Assembly: GCA_047495785.1 (NCBI GenBank)
Contig: JBLDXI010000048.1
Coordinates: 124,001-188,000, forward strand
Source of the DNA: Lepidodermella squamata
Lineage: Eukaryota; Gastrotricha
Length of the DNA: 64,000 bases
Direction: 5' to 3'
The notes under the pieces were generated by a model. The model did no database searches and was not told the DNA's origin. It saw only the letters and a program-made list of their open reading frames with translations. Positions 19,194-30,500 of the stretch are shown here, piece by piece (positions within the stretch are counted from its first letter, which is position 1; every line of letters begins with the position of its first letter). The translations under genes were made by a program, and so were the position numbers.

Positions 19194-20260
19194 ATGAGTT
19201 TGCTGTTGCTAGTGGCCGTTTTGGCCGCAGTGACGCGAGCCGAGCAATGGCTTCCGCACGACCTGGCCTACATGGAGAGCGGCCTCAACATCATGTTCCC
19301 AACGAAGGAACCGCCTGACTTCGACTTCGAAAACCTATCAGCCATGATCGACGCGGCGAGTTACAACCCGAATTCGGCCCTCGTTCGCTGCGAATTTCTA
19401 CCCGATGAATTCGTCACCTGCGGCTTTGATTCGCCGGCTAACAATGCCCAGCAAGGTCAAGCCAACAACGCATCTTCAACTACTACAGCTTCAGGTAATT
19501 ACAAATTCAATTCAGAATGTTTTGCAGTTGGACTAAATTTCACCGCAAACTATGAGTCATTTGAATTTTGGTCTTCAATCATATTTTGTCATGTTTTTAA
19601 AGTCATAAGAAGGTAAAGGAAATCGTAATTTAATTTCCTTATAATTTATTTTTATTTTCGAAAATTCCGAAAAATTTTGCTAAATTTGTAGCTGAATTTG
19701 AGCTGAGAAATTAAATCAGAAATTTGAAAAAAATCGTTGCAGAAACTTGTTCAATTTTTTAAATTTGTGATTTTTTAATTATTCGAAAAATTTTGAATTT
19801 CGGCGGTTTAGGAAAATCAAGTTACTTCGATTTGATGCAGCGTAAAATTCATTTTTACTGATGAAATTTAGGACCGCTATTCCTAGCCGGCTCGGACGAT
19901 TACATCGCGAGTTGTCAGCAGTGGAATGCCAACAACATCGGCGCCTTGCTGCCCCTGCACCTCGCCCCCACGTGCACCGTGCTCGACGGCGTCATGTGCT
20001 ACGGCGAGCGGCGGTTCCAGCGCACAGATGCGCCGTGCGACCAACGCCCCGGCGAGCACTACTTCCTCACCGTCCTGCTCTACTCGGTGTTTCTCGGCTT
20101 TTTCGGGGTCGACCGGTTCGCGCTGGGCCACACCGAAACCGGGGTCGGCAAACTACTGACACTGGGCGGATTCGGCATCTGGTGGCTGGTCGACATCATC
20201 CTGCTAGCGGCTGGGCAGCTGGTGCCGCGTGACGGTTCCGGCTGGGCGACTTACTACTAG
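19194..20260 (+). CDS. tm2d2: TM2 domain-containing protein 2 (TM2D2)
   Basis: Two exons, 19194-19494 and 19872-20260 (donor GTAATT, acceptor TTTAG), give 229 residues (human ~214). The ATG at 19194 is preferred over the upstream in-frame start at 19107 because it begins a clean signal peptide ([16 protein letters not shown]). After an N/Q/S/T-rich luminal segment come the conserved cysteine region ([15 protein letters not shown]...[15 protein letters not shown]) and the TM2 unit: [21 protein letters not shown] with the DRF motif, then [21 protein letters not shown], ending SGWATYY. TM2D proteins form a conserved animal trio; the fly homologues act in Notch signalling at or near gamma-secretase. 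A TTTTTAG acceptor-like site 21 bases before the ATG could be a 3' splice or trans-splice site. An AATAAA at 20340 follows the stop. Confidence 0.93.
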
Positions 20261-20339
20261 GTTGAATCTTGCGTTTTTTGTTTATTCTATCATCTTGTTT
20301 TTCAATGTTCTTTCATACCGCATACAAATCTTGTCAAAG

Positions 20340-20345
20340 AATAAA
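20340..20345 (+). terminator. poly(A) signal of TM2D2
   Basis: AATAAA 80 bases after the stop at 20260. Confidence 0.55.
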
Positions 20346-20887
20346 ATCGAAATCGAAATCGAAAGTCGCTTCTTCGACAAAGTGAAATTTTTGAATGTTT
20401 TCTGCGCCACTAAGATGGATTTATATCCCAAATTTAAGCCAAAAAGAGCGCTGTATTACTATTATTATTTACCAAACATGTTCAGCCTTGTCAATTTATA
20501 AGAGAAAGAAAAGGTTTAGAATTAGGCAATCACACGCATCCAATATTTGAAAGCAATAGGCTGGTAAATAGTTGCAGATCTTCACGATCTTTTGTAGTCT
20601 TCTGCAAGGAATAATGTTGTTGTAGACTCGTTGACGTTTTTGTTCGGATACTGGTGAGTGAATCTTCACTTGAAACGACTGCTGACTTCGTTAGGCTGGC
20701 TTTTCAGAAAGACCAGTTTTGATTGCCATTCCAAGTCTTTTTGAAGCCAGATCCAAGCCTGTGTCTCCACTCTCATACGCTTTTTACCGCTGAGGCTTTT
20801 TGAGCTTAGCGGATTTTTCTCATTTGTTGAGGCGGCCGAGCTCGGGGCGACTGGAAGCTTTCTTTTAGGAGTAACCGGCGGCGTTTC

Positions 20888-21106
20888 TTATTTCTCATCC
20901 TCGCCATCTGAAGATTCAACGATACGCTTCTGTTTTTTCGATGGTCCGCCGATGATCGATCCGCGGTTGCTGGCAATGGAGAGCGTGACCTGATCACGAC
21001 CCGATCCGGCACCATAAAAGTTCCTGGGATTGAGCGATTTAATGTGCTCTTCTAAGGTCTTCGATTTAGCAGTGGCTTTGGGGACTGAAGCCAAAGCTAT
21101 CCACAT
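20888..21106 (-). other. unrecognised minus-strand open frame
   Basis: A 72-residue frame with a basic-then-acidic tail (KKQKRIVESSDGEDEK) that resembles the C-terminus of a nuclear protein. No start context, partner exon or family was recognised. It may be a terminal exon or pseudogene fragment, or chance. Confidence 0.2.
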
Positions 21107-21800
21107 TAATGATCCGCATTCGACAGACTGCTTGAACCCCTCCGCGACCTCCGCGTCGGCCTCAATTCCTGCCTCGAACGGGCATAGCCGAAGTCTGAAG
21201 TGGAATCAGCTAGCAACGCAGTAATACACCCACAGTTGTAGTAGCTGAATCGAAAATTGGCCGACTCCGACCAAGTCCATGAGCGGCTTCGTCAACTGCA
21301 TGAGCTAGATCCAAAGCGCGACGATGACGCGTCTCCGTCCGGAAAGCGTCAATGGCAGCAGTTAGCGTCAAGGCCTTTAGCTTAAGTTGAGAGTTTCTAA
21401 ACTCGGCATAGATACTTGGCTAGTCACGTAGGCTCAGAGCTCAGACGCCACACGACGAACCATCAGTAATTTTACCGACAAATCACACGGTGGCCCCAAG
21501 CAGCCTTCGAGGCAGTACCGCCGCTAGTAAACGTGTCTTGTGTCAAGTGTTTAGCCATAATGGTTTGCAGGTGCATAAGACAATCTGTAAATGCACCCTG
21601 GGGGCAAAATCACCCTCGATGGGATTAATCTCAGGAGGTATTAAAATGGCGGGCATCGTTGGGCCAATAACCTGTGAACGATCAGGGTTAGCAATTTGTT
21701 GCGAGCTGGACATCCTTCGGTGGTATTTGTATAAACAACTGTCTAATGTGGAAAGATATAAATTTATCAGTAATCTTCCAGAGGCAAGTCAATGAGAGAT

Positions 21801-21987
21801 GATAGCGTTAGCGACGCTCCAAAACAACCACTTTACTATTTTTAGAATTTATGAGGAAAGTACGTTCGATAGATAAAAAAAATCGGTTCTCAAAAGGCCT
21901 AACGTACTTCATCAATACGTTAGGCGACTAGAAGTACGATCGAATGAGTCATTTAAGTGGTTGTTTTGGCGCGTCGTTAACGTTATC
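21801..21987. mobile_element. palindromic MITE, 187 bp
   Basis: The left 34 bases (starting gatagcgttagcgacgctcc) and right 34 bases (ending gcgtcgttaacgttatc) are near-perfect reverse complements. A second inner inverted pair (gtacgttcgat / gtacgatcgaa) follows. There is no coding capacity. The motif CGTTAGCGACG near the end is also found at the same place in the MITE at 45133-45327. Confidence 0.75.
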
Positions 21988-22369
21988 ACATTAGGAAACT
22001 GAATTCAAGCTCTAAACATTCGAAATACTTTGAGTATTTGAGGCCTGATCAAACATATTTCGACTGATGATTTTCTACGAATCCTACATGAATAGTTTCA
22101 GGATCAGCAACTGAAGGCGAAGGCAAATATTTCGTTGAATAATTATAGGTGTGAATGAATAGAATAACGTGGGAATAGAGACCGTAGTGATCATGGAGAT
22201 CGGCAATGGTTGATTCGCACGCGAAGCATATTAATAAGACAATTTGCTATCAAAGAGGACTTGGCGTAATTTTAAGAACGTTGAAATTTATTCCGATTTC
22301 GTGCATTTGTGATACAGTTTTACCTTGAATTCTGTTATTTTATATTTTAGTATTTTTATCAGTATTATA

Positions 22370-23468
22370 ATGAGTTTCTACGACGAAGACGCGCAGTGTC
22401 CGAAATGCCTGGCCACAAAGCTGAAAGATCCAAACTTGACCTTGCTAGTCAATGTTAGTCACATTTTCTTCGATTTCTCTGCCTTTCTATTGTTCGTCTG
22501 AAATTTAAGATTTGCGGCCATCCTTTGTGCAAAAACTGCGTCGAGATGATGTTTGTGCGCGGTTCAGCCGCCTGTCCAGAATGCAACCTGCCGCTAAAAC
22601 GAGCCGATTTTCGCCTGCGGCTGTTCGATGACGCCTACGTTGAAAAAGAGCTGGAAATTAGGCGGCGAATCACGAAAGAGTTCGTTTGAGTTCATTCATT
22701 TGGGTGCGACTGTTGAATTGCTATTTTCCAGCTTCAATAAACGAGAGGACGATTTCGAAAACCCTGACGAGTACAATGACTACTTGGAAATGATCGAAAC
22801 CATGAGTGAGTTGTAATTTCAACATTCTCGTATAACTTTATGTCGCTGTAGTTTTCAATCTAGCGAACAATGTCGACGTGAAGGAGACGAAAGAAATGAT
22901 CGAGCGTTACAAACGCGAAAACAAGGACACGATAAAGCGGAACAAGTTCAAGAAATCGAAAGATGAAGAGATTCTGGAGAGTCTCATTGCGGAGGAAACG
23001 GAGCGGAACCGTAAACTCACCGAGGCGTCGACAGCTGAGCGGCTGGCCGAAAAGCGGCGCCTGCAAAGCGACCGCGAGGCGTTGATCGAAGAGCTGATCA
23101 CGTCGAACGCGACGGCCGAGGAGATCATCGAGTCGCATTTGCAGGTGGCGAAGGAGAAGGCGAACGAGAAAGCGCGAACTGCGATGACCACGGCCGAGTT
23201 GGAGGCGGCCATGGCGAAACGGGCGCAGGCCGAGGCGACGCAGCTGTCGGCGGTTGAGTTGCTGGCGTCGGCGAGGGCGCGGCCGAAGATCGACACGGTG
23301 GGTCTGGCAATGCTGCTCGAGACCAGCGAGTTGGACGCGCTTGCAGACTACGTCGGGGCGTTGCGGCCGAGTCACGCGCACGAACGCGCCGGCGGCTATT
23401 CGATGGCGCTGGCGGCTCGGCGCATGCTCAACGAGGCGTTCAATGGTCTCTTCGTTCACGTCTATTGA
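22370..23468 (+). CDS. mnat1: MNAT1 (MAT1), CDK-activating kinase assembly factor
   Basis: Four exons: 22370-22453, 22510-22679, 22732-22805, 22852-23468, giving 314 residues (human 309). The N-terminal RING finger has C10, C13, C30, H32, C35, C38, C50 and C53 (CPKC, CGHPLCKNC, CPEC). The MAT1 central signature follows: FNKREDDFENPDEYNDYLE, FNLANNVDVKETKEMIERYKRENKDTIKRNK. Then a long Glu/Lys/Ala coiled coil, and a C-terminal hydrophobic segment ending AGGYSMALAARRMLNEAFNGLF that matches the CDK7/cyclin H binding end. MAT1 stabilises CDK7-cyclin H and tethers the complex to TFIIH for transcription and repair. The second donor is GTTCGT, a weak site, chosen because it alone keeps the frame and the NKRE motif. 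AATAAA at 23496 follows the stop by 28 bases. Confidence 0.95.
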
Positions 23469-23495
23469 TCTTTCCGTTTTTTAGTAAATATGTCA

Positions 23496-23501
23496 AATAA
23501 A
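23496..23501 (+). terminator. poly(A) signal of MNAT1
   Basis: AATAAA 28 bases after the stop codon at 23468. Confidence 0.7.
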
Positions 23502-25181
23502 ATAACGCGATTTTTGAATTTGTTGTCTCGTGGGAATTAAATGGTTCTATCAATGGCTTTTGCTACCAATTGGATTCAATCAGTGAAGTCATTTCCAATA
23601 TTATTCAGGATTTTGCCGTCAGAGAAATTGACGTTTGCTAATGGGCAATGGGTGACGACCCCTTGCGTGGGTATTGAATAGAAAAAAGATTGCAGGTTTG
23701 CCTAAAACACATACGATTCACAAATCACAAGAAGGCTTCGTACGCGTCTCAAGTTTTCGGCGAGCGAAGTAGCCCAAAGAGCTGCTACTTCCTTTTTCTT
23801 GCGCTTCTTTGTTCGCATTCAACAAAAAATGCATGCTGCTCTCGTTAATGGAGTTTTTTGGCTCAGACAGTAGACAGTGTTCCGCTGAGCTATTCCAAAC
23901 TTCTACCAGCTTTCTGATCGAATCATGAACTGGGGTCACGTTCAGGCGTCAGTGATCCTTCCGGCAGTTTGCGCTACGTGTTGTTTGAATTACCCGATTC
24001 GTTTCGTGCACTCTGCGGCTAAGGCCCCGCGTCAACTTTACCCTAGCTGCAGGCAGCGCACAGTATTTCTCTTCTTCTCAGCCAAAAAGGCCGCAAACCC
24101 AAGAGAAAACGAAAGGTGAGATGAAAGAGGAAGATTCATTGTTGAAATCTGAAGGGAAACCTGATCTTTTAACCGATCTTCTTGATATCGAATCCCCTAC
24201 TGGATAGTCCGTGTTAGTCCGATCACGGACTAATAAGTCCCAGCCAGATAGGGGACTTGGTCAGGGTAATTGGAATTGACGGGCTTCATCTGGCTGACCT
24301 TAATCTTCGAGATAAAACAACCGGACCCATTTTTCACACATTGTACGCCGAGCTGCGGTGCCGGCAGGCTGTGGCTAAGCTTGGGCAGTCAACTCCGGAT
24401 GGGGTGTCAACTCATCAGTTACCAATCCTTTTGATGTTTATGGGTCAAGCGACTCAATCGTATGCTTTTTTCAATGTTCTACTCATATGCATAGATATCA
24501 GATTAACCTGATTAATCTTATCTCAATGCCCATAGGAAAGCTGGGAATATGCGTGATTTTGCGAGGTCGACTGTCACTCAATTTAGGGTCGGTCTTTGCA
24601 CTGATGCCGCCACAAGCTGCCTCTGACTAGTGACTAGCTTACAAAATATGCGCCAAGTGAGAACAAGTCTTAAGTCTTAGGCAATTGACCTTCGCGGCTA
24701 GATTTTGTAAATATCGAACAGATAACAGATATGGTGTCCTTGCGTTCCATTTCACGTTTCAACGTGATTTAATCGAGTTACAAATAAACTTCGTTTTCCA
24801 ATAATCGTCAGATCGAAATTGCAGGAATAGTCCGCGAATTTATGTTTTTCCGCGAATTTATGTTTTGGATCTTAAATGGTCAATTTTTATGAATTCTGAT
24901 TCTCGATTTGCGAGCTGATTTCCATCTGTATCATCGTCCCATCTATCAATCACGTGTTAATAGGAACGAATTCATCATTTATAGCAATGATTGACTGTCC
25001 TTCCGAGGGAAGAATTAACATTCCCAGGTGGTCAAGTTGACATAAACTGGAAGCAATGCCCATCCGGCAAGTTATTTTCCGAGAGACTTCTCTTGATCCG
25101 TGGTTAAGATATCTGTTCTATGTTGATTAGGAGATAATGTGCTCTTCAATCACATTTGGGATAAAATATCTCGCATCATCT
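23502..25181. other. intergenic, no recognised gene
   Basis: A 73-codon minus-strand frame at 23718-23939 and a 64-codon plus-strand frame at 23925-24119 have no signature. The only structured element seen is the hairpin at 24193-24255. Confidence 0.5.
24193..24255 (+). other. 63-base nested hairpin
   Basis: Outer stem TCCCCTA...TAGGGGA (24193-24199 with 24249-24255) continues as CTGG/CCAG with one bulged A. Inside it AGTCCGTG (24206-24213) pairs with CACGGACT (24224-24231). Could be a structured RNA or a tiny palindromic repeat. No expression evidence can be read here. Confidence 0.4.
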
Positions 25182-25182
25182 T

Positions 25183-25188
25183 TTTATT
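25183..25188 (-). terminator. poly(A) signal of the orphan secreted peptide gene
   Basis: AATAAA on the minus strand, 61 bases after the stop at 25249. Confidence 0.5.
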
Positions 25189-25248
25189 AGAAATTTGCGA
25201 CATAAAACGAGACAACAGAAGATAGAGGACGAAATTTCGAGGTGAATT

Positions 25249-25973
25249 CTAGCCTGACTTGATTTGAACCAAGGATGACGATGACGCAAGTTCTTTAGCC
25301 GCTACTCGGTGGCAAATTCGTGTCAGCATGGGTATAGTTCGTGCCAATGGCCCGCCCACCTGCTGGAAACACCGCTCGAGCCGACGGCGGTGCTTCGCCA
25401 GTGCCATCTGAGTCATGGCCTTCTCGAGAGCTCGATAAACAATCGCCAACTCATTGGCGTGAAGTCGGGACGGATTCGCTAGCAGCTTCTTTATTCGACG
25501 CAAAATTGCTGAAGAAAATAAAATTTTCCTTTCAATTTTAAAAATTCACTTCGGAAACTAAATTGTGACTGTATTGGTTGATTGGCGAAGTTCGAGGAAA
25601 TTTTCAGAAAATAAATAATTTTCGATCTACAAATGTGTGATTTCGGTTTTATTCGAAATTTGAAAAAATATGCCGGATTTTGAAACTTAAATTCAAACTG
25701 AAAACACGATAATTTGACCTTGAAAAAGGTTATTGGCAAATCGCAAGAAGTTGGGAAATTTACTCAATATGACTGCTACATTTTTTAATTTCAAGTGTAA
25801 ATGTAAAAAGAGGTTAGCAACCAACTTTGCGTGGAGAATTTGCGATTTTTCGCTGCTTTCAAGGCCATATCGATGGGTGATTTCTGACGGCGATCACCTG
25901 GTTTGGCAGCTTCGAGCGCCATCACAGCTACGAACAGCAGCAGGATGGCGACAAAAAATGCCGATTTTAGCAT
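25249..25973 (-). CDS. orphan small secreted cationic protein
   Basis: A signal-peptide exon starts at 25973 (MLKSAFFVAILLLFVAVMA) and joins a last exon 25508-25249 after acceptor TTCTTCAG. Two donors of the same phase are possible. GTGATC at 25897 gives exon 1 25973-25898 and 111 residues. GTTGGT at 25825 gives exon 1 25973-25826 and 135 residues, the longer form adding a basic segment (GDRRQKSPIDMALKAAKN). The last exon encodes a helical, Arg/Lys-rich, two-cysteine segment (ILRRIKKLLANPSRLHANEL, then KHRRRLERCFQQVGG). No family is recognised. A secreted peptide or antimicrobial-type protein is possible, but this is inference. Poly(A) signal at 25183. Confidence 0.55.
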
Positions 25974-27514
25974 GCTAATTTGAAGTGAAAAAACCGACTA
26001 GGCGTGTTTCAACTTCGCGTAGGTACTTTTTAAGAGAACGAACGCATGAAACACCCCTGCGAAATTACGGACACGGCAGCCGCGCGGACTCGAGATGAGT
26101 AATGACTCATGACAGGTGGCGTGACGTCAAATGCACTACTGCCACGTCTAAATTTAGCAGGGTCACTATTAATTACTCGGAACCGGCTAATTTCCACGAA
26201 AAAATGCATCGGCTTATCATATCACTAGCGCATTTTTATTTTTCATCTTCCCACGGTTTTTTATTCTGACAACTGAAACACGAGTTAGTATCAAGATCCA
26301 CTGGTTGCAGAGAGAAAACGCGTGACATACGACACAGCTAATAAGGATTCGATGAACATCAGCAGAAAAATTAGCCAACGCCTTGGAAATCTCATTCAGA
26401 AAAACACGATCACTCATCACATCATAGATCCGAAGTTGAAGAAGAATTCGTCATATAATAATAATAATAGATTATCAATTTTTCGAAATTTCTCACTCAC
26501 AACGCGAAGTTTTTTTTACTATTAAGAGAACCGAAATTCGAGTTGGAAAGGCTACGGGAGCAAAAATGAGCACAATATGCAGAGTTGTCACAATATTTCA
26601 ATATTTCGCCGAGTATATTTTGCATCAAAAAAAGATATTTTGCCGGTTTTTCGGTTGAAAAGACGCGGAAAAAACGTAAGTCTTGAGTATAAACAATAGT
26701 AATGATAGGCAGCAAAGCTACGTCAAGCAGTTTTCGTTTCACGACAGCACAACAATGCAAGAATAAATTAGAATATATAGATTATATATTATATACAAGG
26801 CATTTAGCAGTACAACCATTTTATCGTATATTTTTGCATCACATTCAAAAGTACTCAGGGCTCTCAGTCACGTTAAACTTGTCACGTTATCGCTCAAAAA
26901 TGTCGCAATCGTGAAATCCCGTGAAATCAAGCGGAAACAATGGCGAAGAGTGCCACAATTTCGGGGGGGGGGGGGGGGGGGGGGTTAAATTTTATTTAGA
27001 TTCATTGAAATTCCTGATTTTGATCATCTATCCAATAAATGAAATTCAAAACTTTTTGGACTCGGAAAATATATGAACTTCTTTTCCTAACCTTTCTTAA
27101 TTTTGCGCCCGGAAAAACAAAGAAAATTTAGTTCCAAATAAATGTCAGAAATCATTATTTTAAATTCAAAATAATCTGAAAAAAAACTTGAGCCTCTCAA
27201 CTTTGGAGGAACATATTCAGGAGTTTTCGATAAGGAATTTCAGCAAGGCGCAATTTTCGGAGTATGCTCCATGATGAAATATTTTTTTTATCCCCAAAAC
27301 TTGGCCATTAAATACTAAAATGTCGTCCCTAACTTTATATAATTCAGTTTTCCGACCAGAAATTATAGGCAAAATTTCGCAAGTTTCCGCTTGAATATGA
27401 AAAATTTCGTGTTACAATCCACAAAAAACAGCAAAAAACGCACAAGATTTCAAACACAGAAAATATTATTTCTTCTAAATATATTATTATCGCTAAATTT
27501 GAGGCCGCGTGCCA
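25974..27514. other. intergenic, AT-rich, with a poly-G tract
   Basis: Separates the orphan secreted gene from the 3' end of STELLO-like gene A. Very AT-rich; only the G22 run at 26963 stands out. Confidence 0.5.
26963..26984 (+). repeat. G22 homopolymer
   Basis: Twenty-two consecutive G residues in otherwise AT-rich DNA. Could fold as a G-quadruplex, or could be an assembly artefact in length. Confidence 0.9.
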
Positions 27515-30500
27515 CTATTCGTCGTCGTTGTCACTCCGCCGCTTTTTCCTGCGCTTCACCGACTCGTCTTTGGAGCGCGCCGCAGAAGGAGCGAAAACCG
27601 AGCATTGCGTCGCAAAGGCCGCGTCTTCGCCCATCGCCATGCAATTCGTTAGAACCGGCTCGGCGATCGATTTGCCGGGCAACAACGGCTTACCGGGCCA
27701 TTCCTTCGACGCCAGCAGTTTCGACTCGTCGCCGCTGCACGTCTCCTTGAGAACCGAGGCGATAGTCGACGAGGGCAGGGCGTCGTTGGTGACGGCAACG
27801 ACAAGCGGCGCGCCTTCAACGCACGCCCCGACTAGAATGTTCGGCCGATTTTCGCCAGCCAGCATTTTCGAGGCGATGAGGCTGAGGCCGCTCGGTGAGA
27901 TCAGCGTGTAGCTGTCGGCGGCTGCGAATGCGAACGCCGTGCCGTGCAGGCGCATCTCTTGCGCGGCTGTTAGGCAGTCGGCGGCGCCCGGCTTCGCTTC
28001 GACCATCGACAACTGGTATTTCTGGGCGGTTTCTACGACGGCCTCGTCGTTGATGAGTTTTCTCGATACGCAGAAGACGTGGCGGTTGAGGTAGGGCTTG
28101 TACAACAGGTCCAGTCGACGCATGGTTGCGGCGAGCGCGTCCGGTTTCGAAATGCTGGCTAGGCCGAATAGCATCGTCAGGTCGTTGAAGCTGGCCGGTG
28201 CCCAGTTCGGAGAAATCTAAATTTGAAAAAAATACAAAAAAATTGATCTGACAAATTCTACACGATTTCTCGGGTTAGCACAAAAATTTCCAAGATATTC
28301 TCAAATAATATTCAAATTTTAGAAGCACCAAAAATCATGATTTAAATCAGGTAAAATTCGTAAAATCGACAAAATTTACAGAAAAATCGGTGTGAATCAT
28401 CCGTAAGTTATCGAGCCAATCTGCCAAACGGGGATTTGCCCGAAGAAGAAGATCGAAATGGTTCTAATTTTAGATCGTAACTTGTCAATGCTTTCATTAT
28501 AATATATTGTCTTATAGTGGTGATTTTAGTCAGCGGGCGGATTTTTGGTCGGATTGGTCGGCCTCAGGCAAATAACACTAATCCATTTCGAAACCAACAG
28601 CGAGGTTTTCGATGAGGAAGGCGGGAAATCCTTCTTCGACCTTCATCTGCTGCTAATGAGCCAACCTGGCCAGTGTGGCGGCAATCGTGAGATCAGGCGA
28701 TCAACATGAAACTTGGTTTCAAGGTTTCACGTTGGGGCTTATGAATAATTGCATGTCCAAATCTGGGCAATGGGACGATTATACTATAATTATGGATTTT
28801 GTCCTGTACACTCGAAAGGTCACGACCCATCTATCGTTTCGACTTCACGATATGTCCTGAACTGACTACGTCTTTCGGCACGATTTTTTTCTACTACACG
28901 CTGGAATTCTTGTACCAGCAGGAGAATACTGAACCCTGGCCAGCTTTTACTCTGATCGAACCCATTCGAAAATTTGTGGTCGATGATGAAGCATTCGAAA
29001 GCACGTTACCGCACCGACAAACGTCGAAGAACTCAAGAAATTTGAATTCCATGTTTGGCAAGAACACCGATCGAATACATTGATAGCCTCTACGAGTCGA
29101 TGCCTCGGCGCACGGCTGCCATCATCAAGGCCAAGGGTGGGCCAATCAATTACTGAATGCAACAGGTCTTTTCAAATTAATTTTATAATTCCAACTTAAT
29201 GCGAAACGTTTGAACCCCTAAATCGCGTTTAATTGAGTTAAGTAACGTTTTCAATGGGTTGACAAGAAGTTTTACTCAGATATATTTTCGCACCAAATTC
29301 TGCAAAATTTATCATGCACTCTCGCTATTAAATATCTTTTAATTAAATTTTCAATGAATCGTTGCCGACAAACATTTTTGTGAGCTCATGCGATGTGCGT
29401 TAGACTCGAGCTTTAAGCCGAATTTCGACTTGCTGTGCCGCAAGATAAACTTTGAAGGATGAGTAAATTGACGACGAGTTCATATCGAGAATATGATGAT
29501 GTAATAGTGAATGAGAGGAATTGAGAGTAAAAATTGAATAAAATGACTGAGGGAAATTCAATTTTCAATTCTTTTATTACTAATTTTAATAGACCTAATT
29601 TATTTTGTTAATATTTTTTTATTTCATCTTTTTTTATCAACAAAATATTTGACAATTTGACTCACTTGGCTATTGGGCAGGCGGGCGCAGCGGTGCAGCA
29701 GCGAGTGGCTGGGGTCGCCGCGCTTCGGCCCGAGCGCGTCCGGCAGTTGCGGATGCGCCGGCACGGTCGTCGGCATCTCGACCGGGTACAGCCGCGCCGC
29801 CCGCCGCGCGCTGTCCGCGTCCAAACAGTCCGCCAGCTCGCCGCGCTTCGGCAACGGGTAGCCGATGCGGCGCAGATCGGCGACCCACGCCGCCACAGCA
29901 CTGGCGTCATGCGGCAGCACGAACGAGTCCTTCGAGGTGGCGAGCACGCGGTACACGGTCTCGAAGCACTCGCCGACATCGGCGGATTCGTCACAATGCC
30001 ATGCTGATAGCGTTTTCACGAGATTCTCGACGTCCAGATACAACTTCATCTCATCCTAAAACAGAAAAAATGTAGAATTTCATACAAAATTGAAGCCATT
30101 CAGTAGAATTTTTCGAATCGAATAGAAAAGCAGCTATAACAGCTTCTTCCCTATCTTTTCCTATATTACAACCTCTTCAATGTCACATGAAGCATCAGAA
30201 ATGTTGTCACGCCCCAATCGAGTTGAAACTATCCTTTCAGCACTGAACAATAATTAATTCAACCTCAATTCGTCGCGGCCCTGGGACTTGACCAGTGATG
30301 ATGCCCGCATGTTCAACGAAACGGCAACTGTTGAAGCCGTTAGAACCCTCTACGTCACGCGGTATCACGCGGTTGTCTTCAATGCAGACGTGCCCGAGGG
30401 CCCGCCAAGAGCTCAATTAGTCGGAAAGACGACGTACTCCAGGGGCAAAACCACCTGTTGAGCAAACCGATTTATTTATATGGCACAAACTGCTTTCTCA

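Larger units (their letters stand above)
20346..22369. other. 2-kb stretch between TM2D2 and MNAT1
   Basis: Apart from the uncertain frame at 20888-21106 and the MITE at 21801-21987, nothing coding is recognised. A 101-codon frame at 21490-21795 lacks any signature. Confidence 0.5.

Noticed and set aside
21490-21795. 101-codon plus-strand frame as a gene
   Set aside because: No recognisable motif, composition or flanking signals; lies beside a MITE in a gene-free stretch.
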